Below are positions 23,895-32,105 of a stretch of 38,272 bases of DNA, one piece after another. Both the position numbers and the translations under genes were made by a program. The notes under the pieces are model-generated. The model saw only the letters and a list, made by a program, of their open reading frames with translations. It did no database searches and was not told the origin of the DNA. Within the stretch, counting starts at the first letter, position 1. The number at the start of each line of letters is the position of its first letter. The stretch spans positions 1-38,272 of the forward strand of contig PLJH01000018.1 of NCBI GenBank assembly GCA_003139615.1, written 5' to 3'. This DNA is from Alphaproteobacteria bacterium (GTDB taxonomy: Bacteria > Pseudomonadota > Alphaproteobacteria > Micropepsales > Micropepsaceae).

Positions 23895-25314
23895 GGCTCC
23901 GAATCGGAATCGTCGCGTTCTTCGGTGACCGCGTCAGCACGACGGTGCTCACCAGCGCAAGTGCCGCGAACGTCGCCGATGCGATGAAGGCGCGATGGAA
24001 CGCCACCGTGATCGCGGAGCCGTCGAGATTGGCGGTTGCGATGACCGCAAACACGATCGAGACGCCGAGCGAAACTCCTATCTGCTGGCAGGTCATCAGC
24101 ACGGCCGATGCGAGGCCCTGATCTTTCGCGGCGACTTGGCCCGTGCTGAGCGCCATGATTGCAAGCGAGGCTGCCGTCGCGCCGAATGCGGCCACAATCA
24201 TCGCAGGCAGCATGATGAACTCGAAATTGCCGATACCGCCCCAGCCCAGGCAGAATGTGAGCGTTGCGCCGACAAACAGGATGATTCCGCCGCCCGCGCA
24301 CTGGCCCAGCGTGAAGCGGGACATTGCAAGGCCGACCACCTGGCCGCCCGCAACAACCGCGGCGCAATAGGGCAGCATCGCAAGTCCCGATATTTCCGGC
24401 GTGAAATGAAAAGTGCGCTGCAGAAAGAGCGGCAACAGCACGAACACGCTGCTGCCGGCCGCGATCATCGCGATGCACGCAAGATCGGCGCCCGCAAGAT
24501 TGGGATAGCGGAACACCGACAGCGACACGAGCGGATGCTCGATATTGGACTCGACGACAATCAGCGCAACGATGGCAGAAATGCCAAGCACAAGCGGCAC
24601 GAGCGCTTCAAGCGAAACCAGACCGTGCCGCCCTGCCGACGACAGCGCAAACATCAACAGCCCCATGCCGGCCGTGATAAGAATGGCGCCCGCGATATCC
24701 ACCTTCGAACGCGCCGCATTCGGATCGGGCAGCGGGATTTGCCGCCACGCAAGCACGATCGCGATGATGATCGCCGGCACGTTGAGCAGAAAACCCGAGC
24801 GCCAGCCGAAATGCGTCACCAGCGCGCCGCCGACATAGAGACCGAGAATGTAAGACAGCCCCTGCGTCACGCCGAAGACGGAATAGGCGCGGTGGCGGAT
24901 GGGGCCGTCGGGCAGCATCACGTTGATCAGCGAGAAACTCGTGGGCGTGAGCAGCGCTCCCCCCAGTCCCTCGATTGCGCGCACCGCGATCAGCATCTGA
25001 ATGCTTGTCGAGGAGGCTGCCAGCAGCGATCCCCCGCCGAACAGGATCAGCCCCAGAATGCAGGCGCGGCGATGTCCGAAGAGGTCGGCAACGCGCCCGC
25101 CCAAAATCAGAAATCCGCCATAGGTGAGCGAAAAGACGGTCACCACCCAGGACAACGTGGCCGGTCCGGCCGTGAGATCCCGGCCGATGGAGGCAAGCCC
25201 GATGCTCGAGACGCAGAAATCGATGGCGAGGATCACCTGGCCCAGCGCGATAAGCGCGATCACACCCCAATAGGAGCGTTCCACCGGTGCGAGTGTCGTT
25301 GCTGCGTCGGTCAT
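23890..25314 (-). CDS. MFS transporter, DHA2 (EmrB/QacA-like) drug:proton antiporter family
   Basis: The product is 474 residues with about 14 hydrophobic segments, matching the 14-helix DHA2 exporters of the inner membrane. The loop 2-3 motif LGGRVADLFGHRRACILGL is the MFS motif A, and the helix-5 region VFGVTQGLSYILGLYVGGAL corresponds to motif C of exporters. The start is ATG 25314 (MTDAATTLAPVERSYWG); longer readings lack a ribosome-binding site and add no membrane helix. It diverges from the second luciferase-like gene across 178 bases. Its stop codon lies in the right arm of an inverted repeat. It may export a toxic intermediate or an antibiotic; the substrate is not predictable. Confidence 0.9.
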   Translation of the reverse strand: MTDAATTLAPVERSYWGVIALIALGQVILAIDFCVSSIGLASIGRDLTAGPATLSWVVTVFSLTYGGFLILGGRVADLFGHRRACILGLILFGGGSLLAASSTSIQMLIAVRAIEGLGGALLTPTSFSLINVMLPDGPIRHRAYSVFGVTQGLSYILGLYVGGALVTHFGWRSGFLLNVPAIIIAIVLAWRQIPLPDPNAARSKVDIAGAILITAGMGLLMFALSSAGRHGLVSLEALVPLVLGISAIVALIVVESNIEHPLVSLSVFRYPNLAGADLACIAMIAAGSSVFVLLPLFLQRTFHFTPEISGLAMLPYCAAVVAGGQVVGLAMSRFTLGQCAGGGIILFVGATLTFCLGWGGIGNFEFIMLPAMIVAAFGATAASLAIMALSTGQVAAKDQGLASAVLMTCQQIGVSLGVSIVFAVIATANLDGSAITVAFHRAFIASATFAALALVSTVVLTRSPKNATIPIRSH

Positions 25315-25492
25315 CGATTGTATGCCCCAAAAGCGCGCCGAAACCGGCGCGGCGATTTCGTCACCCTGCGGCAGGACAAGCAATGCTCGCGCGTCCGGGA
25401 AACGTGTCCTTGCGTGTGTTATTGGTTGTATCTTGTCACCGGCGCTCGCTTCGCCACACTGGCCCAATATTGGCCCGACATCGGAGGCTCGC

Positions 25493-26725
25493 ATGCGGTT
25501 TGGCGTTTTCTACGAATTGCAGTTGCCCAGGCCGTGGGAACCCGGCGACGAGCAACGCCTGTTCCATCAGGCGCTCGCCCAGGTCGCGCTCGCGGACAAG
25601 CTTGGCTACGATTATGCGTGGGAGGTGGAGCATCATTTCCTCGACGAATATTCCCATTCTTCGGCGCCGGAAGTCTTTCTCGCCGCTGCGGCCGCGCAAA
25701 CAAAGCGAATTCGTCTGGGGCATGGGATCAAGCAGGTGATCCCCAACTATAACCACCCCGCACGCACGGCGGAGTGTCTTGCCACGCTCGACATCGTTTC
25801 AAACGGCCGCGTCGATTTCGGCTTCGGCGAGGGTGCGACGCGGCTCGAGCTTGGCGGCTTCAAGATTCCGGCCAGGGAGAAACGCGCCATGGCGATCGAG
25901 GCGGCCGAACAGATCGCCAACATGATGGCGCTGACGCCCTATCCCGGCTTCGAAGGCAAATATTTTTCGATGCCGTGCCGCAACGTGCTGCCGAAGCCCG
26001 TGCAGGCGCCACATCCTCCCATGTGGATGGCCTGCACCAATCGCGACACGATCAAGATCGCGGCGTCTCTGGGTGTGGGCGCGCTCGCCTTTTCGTTCGT
26101 CGATCCGGCCGAAGCGCGCAAATGGGCCGATATCTATTACGGCATCATCAAATCCGATGAGTGCGTACCGGCCGGGCACACGGTCAACGCCAATATCGCG
26201 ATGGTTTCGAGTTTTTCCGTGCATCGCGACCGTTCGGAAGCGATCCGCCGTGGCCATGAAGGGTTCGAATTCTTCAGCTATGCGCTGAACGCTCTTGTGG
26301 CGCACGACACCGTGCCGGGGCGCACCAATCTGTGGGGCGAATATCTGAAGCTGCGCGGCAACCGCACCGAGGAAGTGATCGCGGATGTCGAGGGCATCAG
26401 CGGGCGGGCATCCGGCATCGGCACGCCCGACGACATGCGCGCGCACCTGAAGGCGCTGCAGGACTCCGGCATCGACCAGGTGATCTTCATGCAGCAGGCC
26501 GGTCGCAACAAGCACGAGCATATCTGCGAATCGCTGGAATTGTTTGCGTCGGAGGTGATGGCGGAATTCACGGCCGAGGTGGATGCGCGGGAAACGCGCA
26601 AACAGGCCGAACTCGCGCCCCACATCGAGGCGGCGCTGAAGCGCAAGAATTGGATGCAGCCTCTCGCCGACGGAGACGTGCCGGTGGTTCGCGCCTCCGT
26701 GGCCAAGGCGCAGGTCAATCAGTGA
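25493..26725 (+). CDS. LLM-class flavin-dependent oxidoreductase (second luciferase-like gene)
   Basis: The product is 410 residues of the bacterial-luciferase superfamily. Features: MRFGVFYELQLPRPWEPGDE at the start, DYAWEVEHHFLDEYSHSSAPE, KRIRLGHGIKQVIPNYNHPARTAECLATLD and GRVDFGFGEGATRLELGGF, and a C-terminal GIDQVIFMQQAGRNKHEHI. It shares the fold and several motifs with the LLM protein at 20644 but is clearly a different paralogue. GGAGGCTC lies before ATG 25493. Its stop overlaps the GTG start of the GH29 gene by four bases (GTGA at 26722-26725), so the two are probably translated together. No TetR-type palindrome was seen in its upstream region. Confidence 0.9.
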   Translation: MRFGVFYELQLPRPWEPGDEQRLFHQALAQVALADKLGYDYAWEVEHHFLDEYSHSSAPEVFLAAAAAQTKRIRLGHGIKQVIPNYNHPARTAECLATLDIVSNGRVDFGFGEGATRLELGGFKIPAREKRAMAIEAAEQIANMMALTPYPGFEGKYFSMPCRNVLPKPVQAPHPPMWMACTNRDTIKIAASLGVGALAFSFVDPAEARKWADIYYGIIKSDECVPAGHTVNANIAMVSSFSVHRDRSEAIRRGHEGFEFFSYALNALVAHDTVPGRTNLWGEYLKLRGNRTEEVIADVEGISGRASGIGTPDDMRAHLKALQDSGIDQVIFMQQAGRNKHEHICESLELFASEVMAEFTAEVDARETRKQAELAPHIEAALKRKNWMQPLADGDVPVVRASVAKAQVNQ

Positions 26726-28179
26726 CGGTGACGCCGGATCTGGATTCGCTGAACGCGCGCGCGCTTCCCCGTTGGTATGACGAGGCCAAGTTCGGAATCT
26801 TCATCCACTGGGGGTTGTTTTCGATTCCGGCTTTCGCGGCGCGACTGGGCAACATCACCGACGCGTTCAAGAAAGATTACGACCGGGCCGTCGCGATGAC
26901 GCCCTATACCGAGTGGTATGCGAACGCGATCAAGGTGGCGGGCACGCCGTCCGCGGAATTCCATCGCGCGAACTACGGCGATGCGCCTTACGAGGCGTTC
27001 AAAGAACCGTTTCTGGCAGGTTTGAAGAACTGGGATGCAGCCGCGTGGGCCGAAACGTTTCGCGATGCGGGCGCAAAATATGTCGTTCTCGTCACCAAGC
27101 ATCACGACGGCTTCTGCCTGTGGCCCAGCGCGGTCGAGAACCCGAAGCAAAAGAACTGGTTCAGCAGCCGCGATATCGTGGGGGAACTGGCGCGTGCGGT
27201 GCGCGCGGCGGGCCTCAAATTCGGCCTCTATTATTCCGGCGGCATTGACTGGAGTTTCAACCGCGAGCCGTTGCGCACCATGGGCGATTTTATCGGCTCC
27301 GTTCCGGGCGGACGTTATTCCGCCTATGCGGATGCGCAGATCCGCGAGCTGATCGCGCGCTACGAGCCGAGCGTGTTGTGGAACGACATTTCCTGGCCGG
27401 CCGACGAGCGGCATCTCTTTCATCTGTTCGCCGATTATTACAACGCGGCGCCGGATGGTGTCGTCAACGACCGCTGGCGCACGGTAACGTGGAAATCGAA
27501 GCTGCTGCGATTCAAATTTATGCGTCGTCGCTTCGATACGCGCTACAAGGACTACATCGCGAAAAACCCGAAGGCGCTGGAGGGCATCGTCCCGCCGCCG
27601 GTGCCGCACAGCGATTTCCGCACGCCGGAATATGCAAAGCTGCCCGCGATCAGCGCGAAAAAATGGGAATCGACGCGCGGCATGAGCCACTCCTTCGGCT
27701 TCAACCGCAACGATGCGGAGGCCGATTACGCGCCGTTCGAAACGTTGTTGGGCGATTTTCTGGATGGCGTGTCGAAGAATGGAAATCTGCTGCTGAATGT
27801 GGGACCTGAAGCCGACGGGACGATCCCCACGCCGCAGATGGCCCGGCTGAAATCATTCGGCGCGTGGCTGCGCGCCAACGGCGAAGCGGTCTATGGCGCG
27901 CGGCCGTGGACGCAGGCCGAAGCGGTCACTGCGGACGGAATGCCGGTACGTTTCACGCAGAAGAACGGCGCGATTTATTTGATCGTACTGGGTTCGCCGT
28001 CCGGCAGCGAAATCCGCCTGCGAAACGGCACACTCGAAGGTAATGGCCGCGTGCTGGCCGACGAAAGCCCGGTGAATGTCCATCTCGAAGGCGAGGACAC
28101 GATTCTGAACTTTGTATCTCCGCTCAAAGGCGAATTCGCGCCGGTCATTGCTATTGAATCGGCGAAATCAGTTTCATAG
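26722..28179 (+). CDS. GH29-family alpha-L-fucosidase-like glycoside hydrolase
   Basis: The product is 485 residues with the GH29 catalytic barrel, a retaining glycosidase family that mostly releases alpha-L-fucose. Family motifs: WYDEAKFGIFIHWGLFSIPA (His29), the active-site VTKHHDGFCLW (His127-His128), the GLKFGLYYS strand, and the nucleophile Asp222 in VLWNDISWP. A further family feature is GNLLLNVGPEADGTIP, followed by a small C-terminal beta domain. There is no signal peptide, so it should act in the cytoplasm on an imported glycoside. The start is GTG 26722, overlapping the preceding stop; a second GTG two codons on is the alternative. A REP-like repeat follows the stop. Confidence 0.88.
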   Translation: MTVTPDLDSLNARALPRWYDEAKFGIFIHWGLFSIPAFAARLGNITDAFKKDYDRAVAMTPYTEWYANAIKVAGTPSAEFHRANYGDAPYEAFKEPFLAGLKNWDAAAWAETFRDAGAKYVVLVTKHHDGFCLWPSAVENPKQKNWFSSRDIVGELARAVRAAGLKFGLYYSGGIDWSFNREPLRTMGDFIGSVPGGRYSAYADAQIRELIARYEPSVLWNDISWPADERHLFHLFADYYNAAPDGVVNDRWRTVTWKSKLLRFKFMRRRFDTRYKDYIAKNPKALEGIVPPPVPHSDFRTPEYAKLPAISAKKWESTRGMSHSFGFNRNDAEADYAPFETLLGDFLDGVSKNGNLLLNVGPEADGTIPTPQMARLKSFGAWLRANGEAVYGARPWTQAEAVTADGMPVRFTQKNGAIYLIVLGSPSGSEIRLRNGTLEGNGRVLADESPVNVHLEGEDTILNFVSPLKGEFAPVIAIESAKSVS

Positions 28180-28189
28180 TTCGGTACGG

Positions 28190-28356
28190 CCCGCACCCTA
28201 TCCCTCCCCACAAGGGGGAGGGGATTCGAGGGAGTGTCATTCGACCTTATGCATGCTTCCTTCACCGCTTGTAATGGACGCGTCAGAGCGCCCGTTGACC
28301 GATACGACGTACACGGAGCAGTCCCCTCCCCCTTGTGGGGAGGGTTAGGGTGGGGG
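28190..28356. repeat. BIME-like pair of inverted GC-rich repeats, 167 bp
   Basis: The left arm (28190-28224, CCCGCACCCTATCCCTCCCC then ACAAGGGGGAGGGGA) is matched by the right arm (28322-28356) in reverse complement over 35 bases with about two mismatches. Each arm is itself a hairpin. The roughly 97-base core has no ORF. The sequence is of the common alphaproteobacterial REP type. It lies between a converging fucosidase and TMEM43 gene pair and may act as a terminator or mRNA stabiliser. Confidence 0.8.
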
Positions 28357-28372
28357 CTCTCGGCGCGCGCGG

Positions 28373-29509
28373 TTACGCAGCCTTGGGCGCCGGATTTCGC
28401 GAGGTATGCATCCGCCAGAGGCCGACAAACAGGAGTGCGGCGACGAGGAGGAGCCCGCCTCCGATCAGCGGGCGGTGGCCGATCCAGGCGAGCGCGATCA
28501 CCACCAGCGACAGCGGCACGCCTATCACCAGCGCCACGAAGAACGCCGCCCCGCGCACGATGCCGCCCAGGAACGGCACGACGGACGCAAGCGTGGAGAT
28601 TGGTCCCAGGAACATCGCAAAACCGATCACCATGGCGAGCGTACCCACACCGCGCAAAATCCAGGTGAGTATCGATTCCGCATGACGCTGATTGGCGATC
28701 ATGACCGCCGTCGGCTGGTTGCCCATGGCCGCCAGATGAATCGTGTAGCCGTTCGGCGTCGTGAACGGCGCGAAGCCGCTTTGGCTTTGCTCCGCCAGCA
28801 CGGAAATCGTCGTCCCCGTCGGAAGCGCCAGATAAGACACGCGCAGATCGCCGACCTTGGGCGCGGCCGGATCGCCCTTGAACAACTGATCGCCGCTCTT
28901 CGTCCAACCGCCCGGCGCATCGGGCGTGACGGACTGGCCGAGATCGAGCTTCTTGAGCGTCGCAGAATCAAGCGTGAACCCGCCCAGCTTGGCATCGCTC
29001 GCCGCGTAAAGCGTCGAATGCAGCGGCATGCCCGGATTGGTGTGACCGTCGGGGTGATGGAAATTCGACGAATCGACCGGGTTCTCCGACCACACTTGCG
29101 AATAGGTATAGGTCGTCGTCGTGGTCTGGCTGCCGCCCAGATTGTTGGACGTGCTGCTCTGGGATTTCTCCTGCCACTGATACATTTCGGCCTTGCGCGC
29201 CACGGCCACCTGATCGGGGAAGTTCACGGCAAGATCGGAATCGGCCACTGACGCTTTGGCGGTCGCCGGGCCCACGACATGGACGAGCTTGCCCTCATTG
29301 GCCGGCGCGGGATTGATGTCCTGCAGCTCGACGGTGCTGGTCGCGGCGGTGTTCAGCCCGATAATCGCCTGCACGGCGCGGCCCTCGTTCCACCACAGAA
29401 GCCCCACGGCCACGATGATGAAGATGGGCCCCAGCAGAATGCCCAGAAACGACCCGAACAGGCGCGAGAATAAGCCTCGCGACGTGGTCTCGGTATAGAT
29501 GTCCGGCAT
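28373..29509 (-). CDS. TMEM43-family membrane protein
   Basis: The product is 378 residues and matches the TMEM43/LUMA family (Pfam TMEM43), multi-pass membrane proteins found in animals and scattered bacteria whose bacterial role is unknown. One membrane segment lies near the N-terminus (GSFLGILLGPIFIIVAVGLLWW) followed by NEGRAV, a typical family motif. A long extracytoplasmic domain contains EMYQWQEKSQ and a Ser/Thr-rich stretch. Three or four membrane helices cluster at the C-terminus, separated by short loops. ATG 29509 is chosen for the GGGGGACA upstream; a TTG-containing extension of six codons is rejected. It is transcribed away from the small secreted-protein gene; the gene stands alone. 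Confidence 0.85.
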   Translation of the reverse strand: MPDIYTETTSRGLFSRLFGSFLGILLGPIFIIVAVGLLWWNEGRAVQAIIGLNTAATSTVELQDINPAPANEGKLVHVVGPATAKASVADSDLAVNFPDQVAVARKAEMYQWQEKSQSSTSNNLGGSQTTTTTYTYSQVWSENPVDSSNFHHPDGHTNPGMPLHSTLYAASDAKLGGFTLDSATLKKLDLGQSVTPDAPGGWTKSGDQLFKGDPAAPKVGDLRVSYLALPTGTTISVLAEQSQSGFAPFTTPNGYTIHLAAMGNQPTAVMIANQRHAESILTWILRGVGTLAMVIGFAMFLGPISTLASVVPFLGGIVRGAAFFVALVIGVPLSLVVIALAWIGHRPLIGGGLLLVAALLFVGLWRMHTSRNPAPKAA

Positions 29510-29660
29510 GAATGTCCCCCGCAACACGAATCCGTGGCCGCGACCCTAGCCGAGTTAAGACTCGTCAGAAAGATGTCCGCTCTGTTGCGTCGCAGCGTGC
29601 AAATTTCGAACTTTTAGGGTTGATTCGCGTTACTCGGGCGTGGGTGAGGAGAAGACTTCG

Positions 29661-29978
29661 ATGTTTGCATCTAAAATTATCCTGCTGTCGCGCGCGATTG
29701 CGATTGCCGCGGGGCTTACCGCGCTGACGGCAGGCGCCGCTTTGGCCTGCGATTGCTACGGCTATCACCGCGATCACTACCGCTACCACCACGATGGGTA
29801 CGGCGCCGGCAATTATTCCTGCTATGGCGGCGGGTATGATTGTCGCTACGAAGGCGACGGTGGCTATTACTATCATGACGATTATCGCGGCGGTTACCGC
29901 TATGACGGACATCGTTATGACGAGCGCTATCGCCACTACGACCGCGACGATCGCTACCGCGACGATTATCGCCGGTAG
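29661..29978 (+). CDS. Small secreted protein rich in Tyr, His, Asp, Arg and Gly
   Basis: The product is 105 residues. A Sec signal peptide (MFASKIILLSRAIAIAAGL...GAALA, cleavage after about residue 29) is followed by a low-complexity mature region dominated by Tyr, His, Asp, Arg and Gly, for example YHRDHYRYHHDGYG and RYRHYDRDDRYRDDY. It starts with Cys-Asp-Cys and has two more cysteines in NYSCYGGGYDCRY. The residue before the first mature Cys fits a lipobox only poorly. GAGGAG lies 10 bases before the ATG. Metal or polyanion binding in the periplasm is possible from the composition, but no family is recognised. Confidence 0.75.
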   Translation: MFASKIILLSRAIAIAAGLTALTAGAALACDCYGYHRDHYRYHHDGYGAGNYSCYGGGYDCRYEGDGGYYYHDDYRGGYRYDGHRYDERYRHYDRDDRYRDDYRR

Positions 29979-30014
29979 CTCGCAACGAAAGGCGATCCAC
30001 AGTTCGCGAGACGC

Positions 30015-30386
30015 CTATTGATGCTTGGCTTCCAGTTTGTAGCCGTCGGGATCGATGATGAAGGCCGCATAATAATCGGGGCCGTAATGCAGCCTTAGGC
30101 CCGGGGCGCCGTCATCTTTTCCGCCTCCAAGGATTGCTGCGGCGTGGAACGCATCGACGGCTTCACGGCTCGGTGCGACGAACGACACATGAAATCCGGG
30201 TCCGGGTGGTGCGGCTTGTCCCGGCCAGGAGAACAGCGCGAATCTGTCGTTGCCGCCCTTTTCCCCAAAGCCCGCGCCGCGTTCGTTTGTCCAGATACGC
30301 ACATATCCGAGCGGTGCGAGAATTTTGTCGTAGAAATCCACGGCCCGGTCGAGATCGTTCACGCCAAACGACAAATGCCCCAGCAT
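30015..30386 (-). CDS. VOC-family glyoxalase-like protein
   Basis: The product is 123 residues, a single-domain vicinal-oxygen-chelate protein of the glyoxalase/bleomycin-resistance type. The N-terminal HLSFGVNDLDRAVDFYDKILAPLGY and the C-terminal YYAAFIIDPDGYKLEAKH are characteristic; His4 and the terminal Glu are likely metal ligands. It begins 36 bases after the lpdA stop on the same strand, so it may be carried on the tail of the 2-oxoglutarate dehydrogenase transcript. GGGATAAC is the probable ribosome-binding site. The substrate is unknown. It is unrelated in length and sequence detail to the VOC gene at 23014. Confidence 0.87.
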   Translation of the reverse strand: MLGHLSFGVNDLDRAVDFYDKILAPLGYVRIWTNERGAGFGEKGGNDRFALFSWPGQAAPPGPGFHVSFVAPSREAVDAFHAAAILGGGKDDGAPGLRLHYGPDYYAAFIIDPDGYKLEAKHQ

Positions 30387-30422
30387 TGTTATCCCAGCAT
30401 TATTATCCCGCGCGTAACGGCA

Positions 30423-31826
30423 TCACATCTGCATCGCCCAGCCTTCGACGGCCATGGAGGCCTGACGAACGGCTTCGGACAATGTGGGATGCGGGTGGCT
30501 GGTGCGCGCGATGTCTTCCGACGATGCGCCGAACTCGATTGCGAGGGCGGCTTCCGAGATCATGTTGCCTGCTTCGGCACCGAGGATATGCACGCCCAGC
30601 ACGCGGTCGGTCTTTGCGTCCGCGAGCACCTTCACGAAGCCATCCGTCGCCGCGATGGTCTTGGCGCGCGCGTTGGCGGTGAACGGGAATTTGCCGGTCT
30701 TGTATGCGATTCCGGCAGTTTTCAATTCTTCTTCCGTCTTGCCGACGCTTGCCACTTCCGGCGCGGTGTAAACGACGGCTGGGATTGCATCGTAGTTCAC
30801 ATGGCCCGCGCGGCCCGCGATGTTCTCGATGCAGGCGACCGCTTCGTCTTCCGCCTTGTGCGCCAGCATCGGGCCTTCGCGGCAATCGCCCACGGCCCAG
30901 ATGCCCGCGATATTGGTTTTGTAATGCGCATCGGTCGCGACACGCCCGCGCGGATCGCGCTTCACTCCAATCTCATCGAGGCCGAGACCGTCGGTGTAGG
31001 GCTTGCGGCCGATCGCGACGAGCACGACATCGGCTTCGAGCGTCTGCTTTTCGCTCGCGCCTGCTTCGACATTGACTCTCAGGCTCTCGCCTTTCTTGTC
31101 GATGCCTGCGACTTTGGTGGAGAGCAGGAATTTCATGCCCTGGCGCTGCAGGATACGCTGGAACTGTTTGGCCACTTCGCCGTCGAGACCGGGCGTGATG
31201 CGGTCGAGGAATTCGACAACGGTCACGTCGCTGCCGAGCCTGCGCCACACCGAACCCAGCTCGAGCCCGATATAGCCGGCGCCCACAACGACCAAACGCT
31301 TCGGCACGGACTTGAGCGCGAGCGAGCCCGTCGACGACACGATGGTTTCTTCATCCACAGTGACGCCCGGAAGGGGCGCCACATCCGAGCCTGTCGCGAT
31401 GACGATATTCTTGGCCATGAGCGTGCGCGTCGTGCCGTCGGGGCGCGTGACCAGCACCTGTCCGGGATTGACGATGCGGGCCTCGCCCACGATTCCTTCG
31501 GACTTGTTCTTCTTGAGCAGGAATTCGACGCCACGGGTCAGTTCGCCCACCACTTTCGTCTTGTGCGCCATCATCGCCGCGAGATCGAGGCTCACGCCCG
31601 TCGTCTTGATGCCGAGCTTCGGAAAATCCTTCTCGGCCTTCTCGAACAATTCGCTCGTGAAGAGGAGCGCCTTGGACGGAATGCAGCCCACATTGAGGCA
31701 CGTGCCGCCGAAAGTGCCGCGCTTGTCGATGCAGGCGCTTGTCAGGCCCAGCTGTCCCGCCCGGATCGCAGCATTGTAGCCGCCCGGCCCGCCGCCGATG
31801 ACGACGACGTCGAATTGATCGGTCAT
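30423..31826 (-). CDS. lpdA: Dihydrolipoyl dehydrogenase (E3)
   Basis: The product is 467 residues, the FAD-dependent E3 subunit that reoxidises the lipoyl groups of 2-oxo acid dehydrogenases with NAD+. Visible features: FAD-binding VVVIGGGPGGYNAAIRAGQL at the N-terminus, the redox disulfide Cys43/Cys48 in GGTCLNVGCIPSKALL, the NAD-binding VVGAGYIGLELGSVW, the second FAD motif GIWAVGDCREGPMLAHKAEDE, and the C-terminal active-site base in SHPHPTLSE. The ATG at 31826 overlaps the stop of the small membrane-protein gene by four bases (ATGA). It is the E3 gene of the sucA-odhB cluster and may also serve other complexes. Confidence 0.97.
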   Translation of the reverse strand: MTDQFDVVVIGGGPGGYNAAIRAGQLGLTSACIDKRGTFGGTCLNVGCIPSKALLFTSELFEKAEKDFPKLGIKTTGVSLDLAAMMAHKTKVVGELTRGVEFLLKKNKSEGIVGEARIVNPGQVLVTRPDGTTRTLMAKNIVIATGSDVAPLPGVTVDEETIVSSTGSLALKSVPKRLVVVGAGYIGLELGSVWRRLGSDVTVVEFLDRITPGLDGEVAKQFQRILQRQGMKFLLSTKVAGIDKKGESLRVNVEAGASEKQTLEADVVLVAIGRKPYTDGLGLDEIGVKRDPRGRVATDAHYKTNIAGIWAVGDCREGPMLAHKAEDEAVACIENIAGRAGHVNYDAIPAVVYTAPEVASVGKTEEELKTAGIAYKTGKFPFTANARAKTIAATDGFVKVLADAKTDRVLGVHILGAEAGNMISEAALAIEFGASSEDIARTSHPHPTLSEAVRQASMAVEGWAMQM

Positions 31827-32023
31827 TTCGGTGAATTTTTCTCCAGGGCTGATGCTATCCGATCGAGCGATTTGTGCCGGCGCTGCTCCTTCGCCTTTTC
31901 CTTTTTCTGCTTGACGGACGCTTCGCCGCTGGGGCTCGTCAGCCAGAAGAGAAACACCCACGCTGCGATCGGCCCGGTCAGGATGAGCCACAGAACAAGG
32001 TTGTCAAAGAAATTGGGCGCCAT
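31823..32023 (-). CDS. Small single-span membrane protein between odhB and lpdA
   Basis: The product is 66 residues: one hydrophobic segment (about residues 9-28, LVLWLILTGPIAAWVFLFWL) and then a charged, Lys/Arg/Glu-rich cytoplasmic tail that may form a helix (SVKQKKEKAKEQRRHKSLDR). It is supported as a real gene by AGAGGGA at good distance from ATG 32023 and by a four-base overlap (ATGA) with the lpdA start. Overlapping translation suggests coupling to lpdA. No family is recognised. It could help place or regulate the dehydrogenase complex at the membrane, but nothing in the sequence proves this. Confidence 0.7.
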   Translation of the reverse strand: MAPNFFDNLVLWLILTGPIAAWVFLFWLTSPSGEASVKQKKEKAKEQRRHKSLDRIASALEKNSPK

Positions 32024-32105
32024 GTCAGGTCCCTCTTTAAGTCTCCGCCGCCCGCCCCATTTGGGTCACCGCGACGCCGCATATATGGCGATGGAGGCTC
32101 GAATT

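Noticed and set aside
23995..25752. 585-codon plus-strand frame rich in Arg, Gln and His
   Set aside because: It is antisense to the 14-helix MFS gene; the composition reflects the complement of hydrophobic codons.
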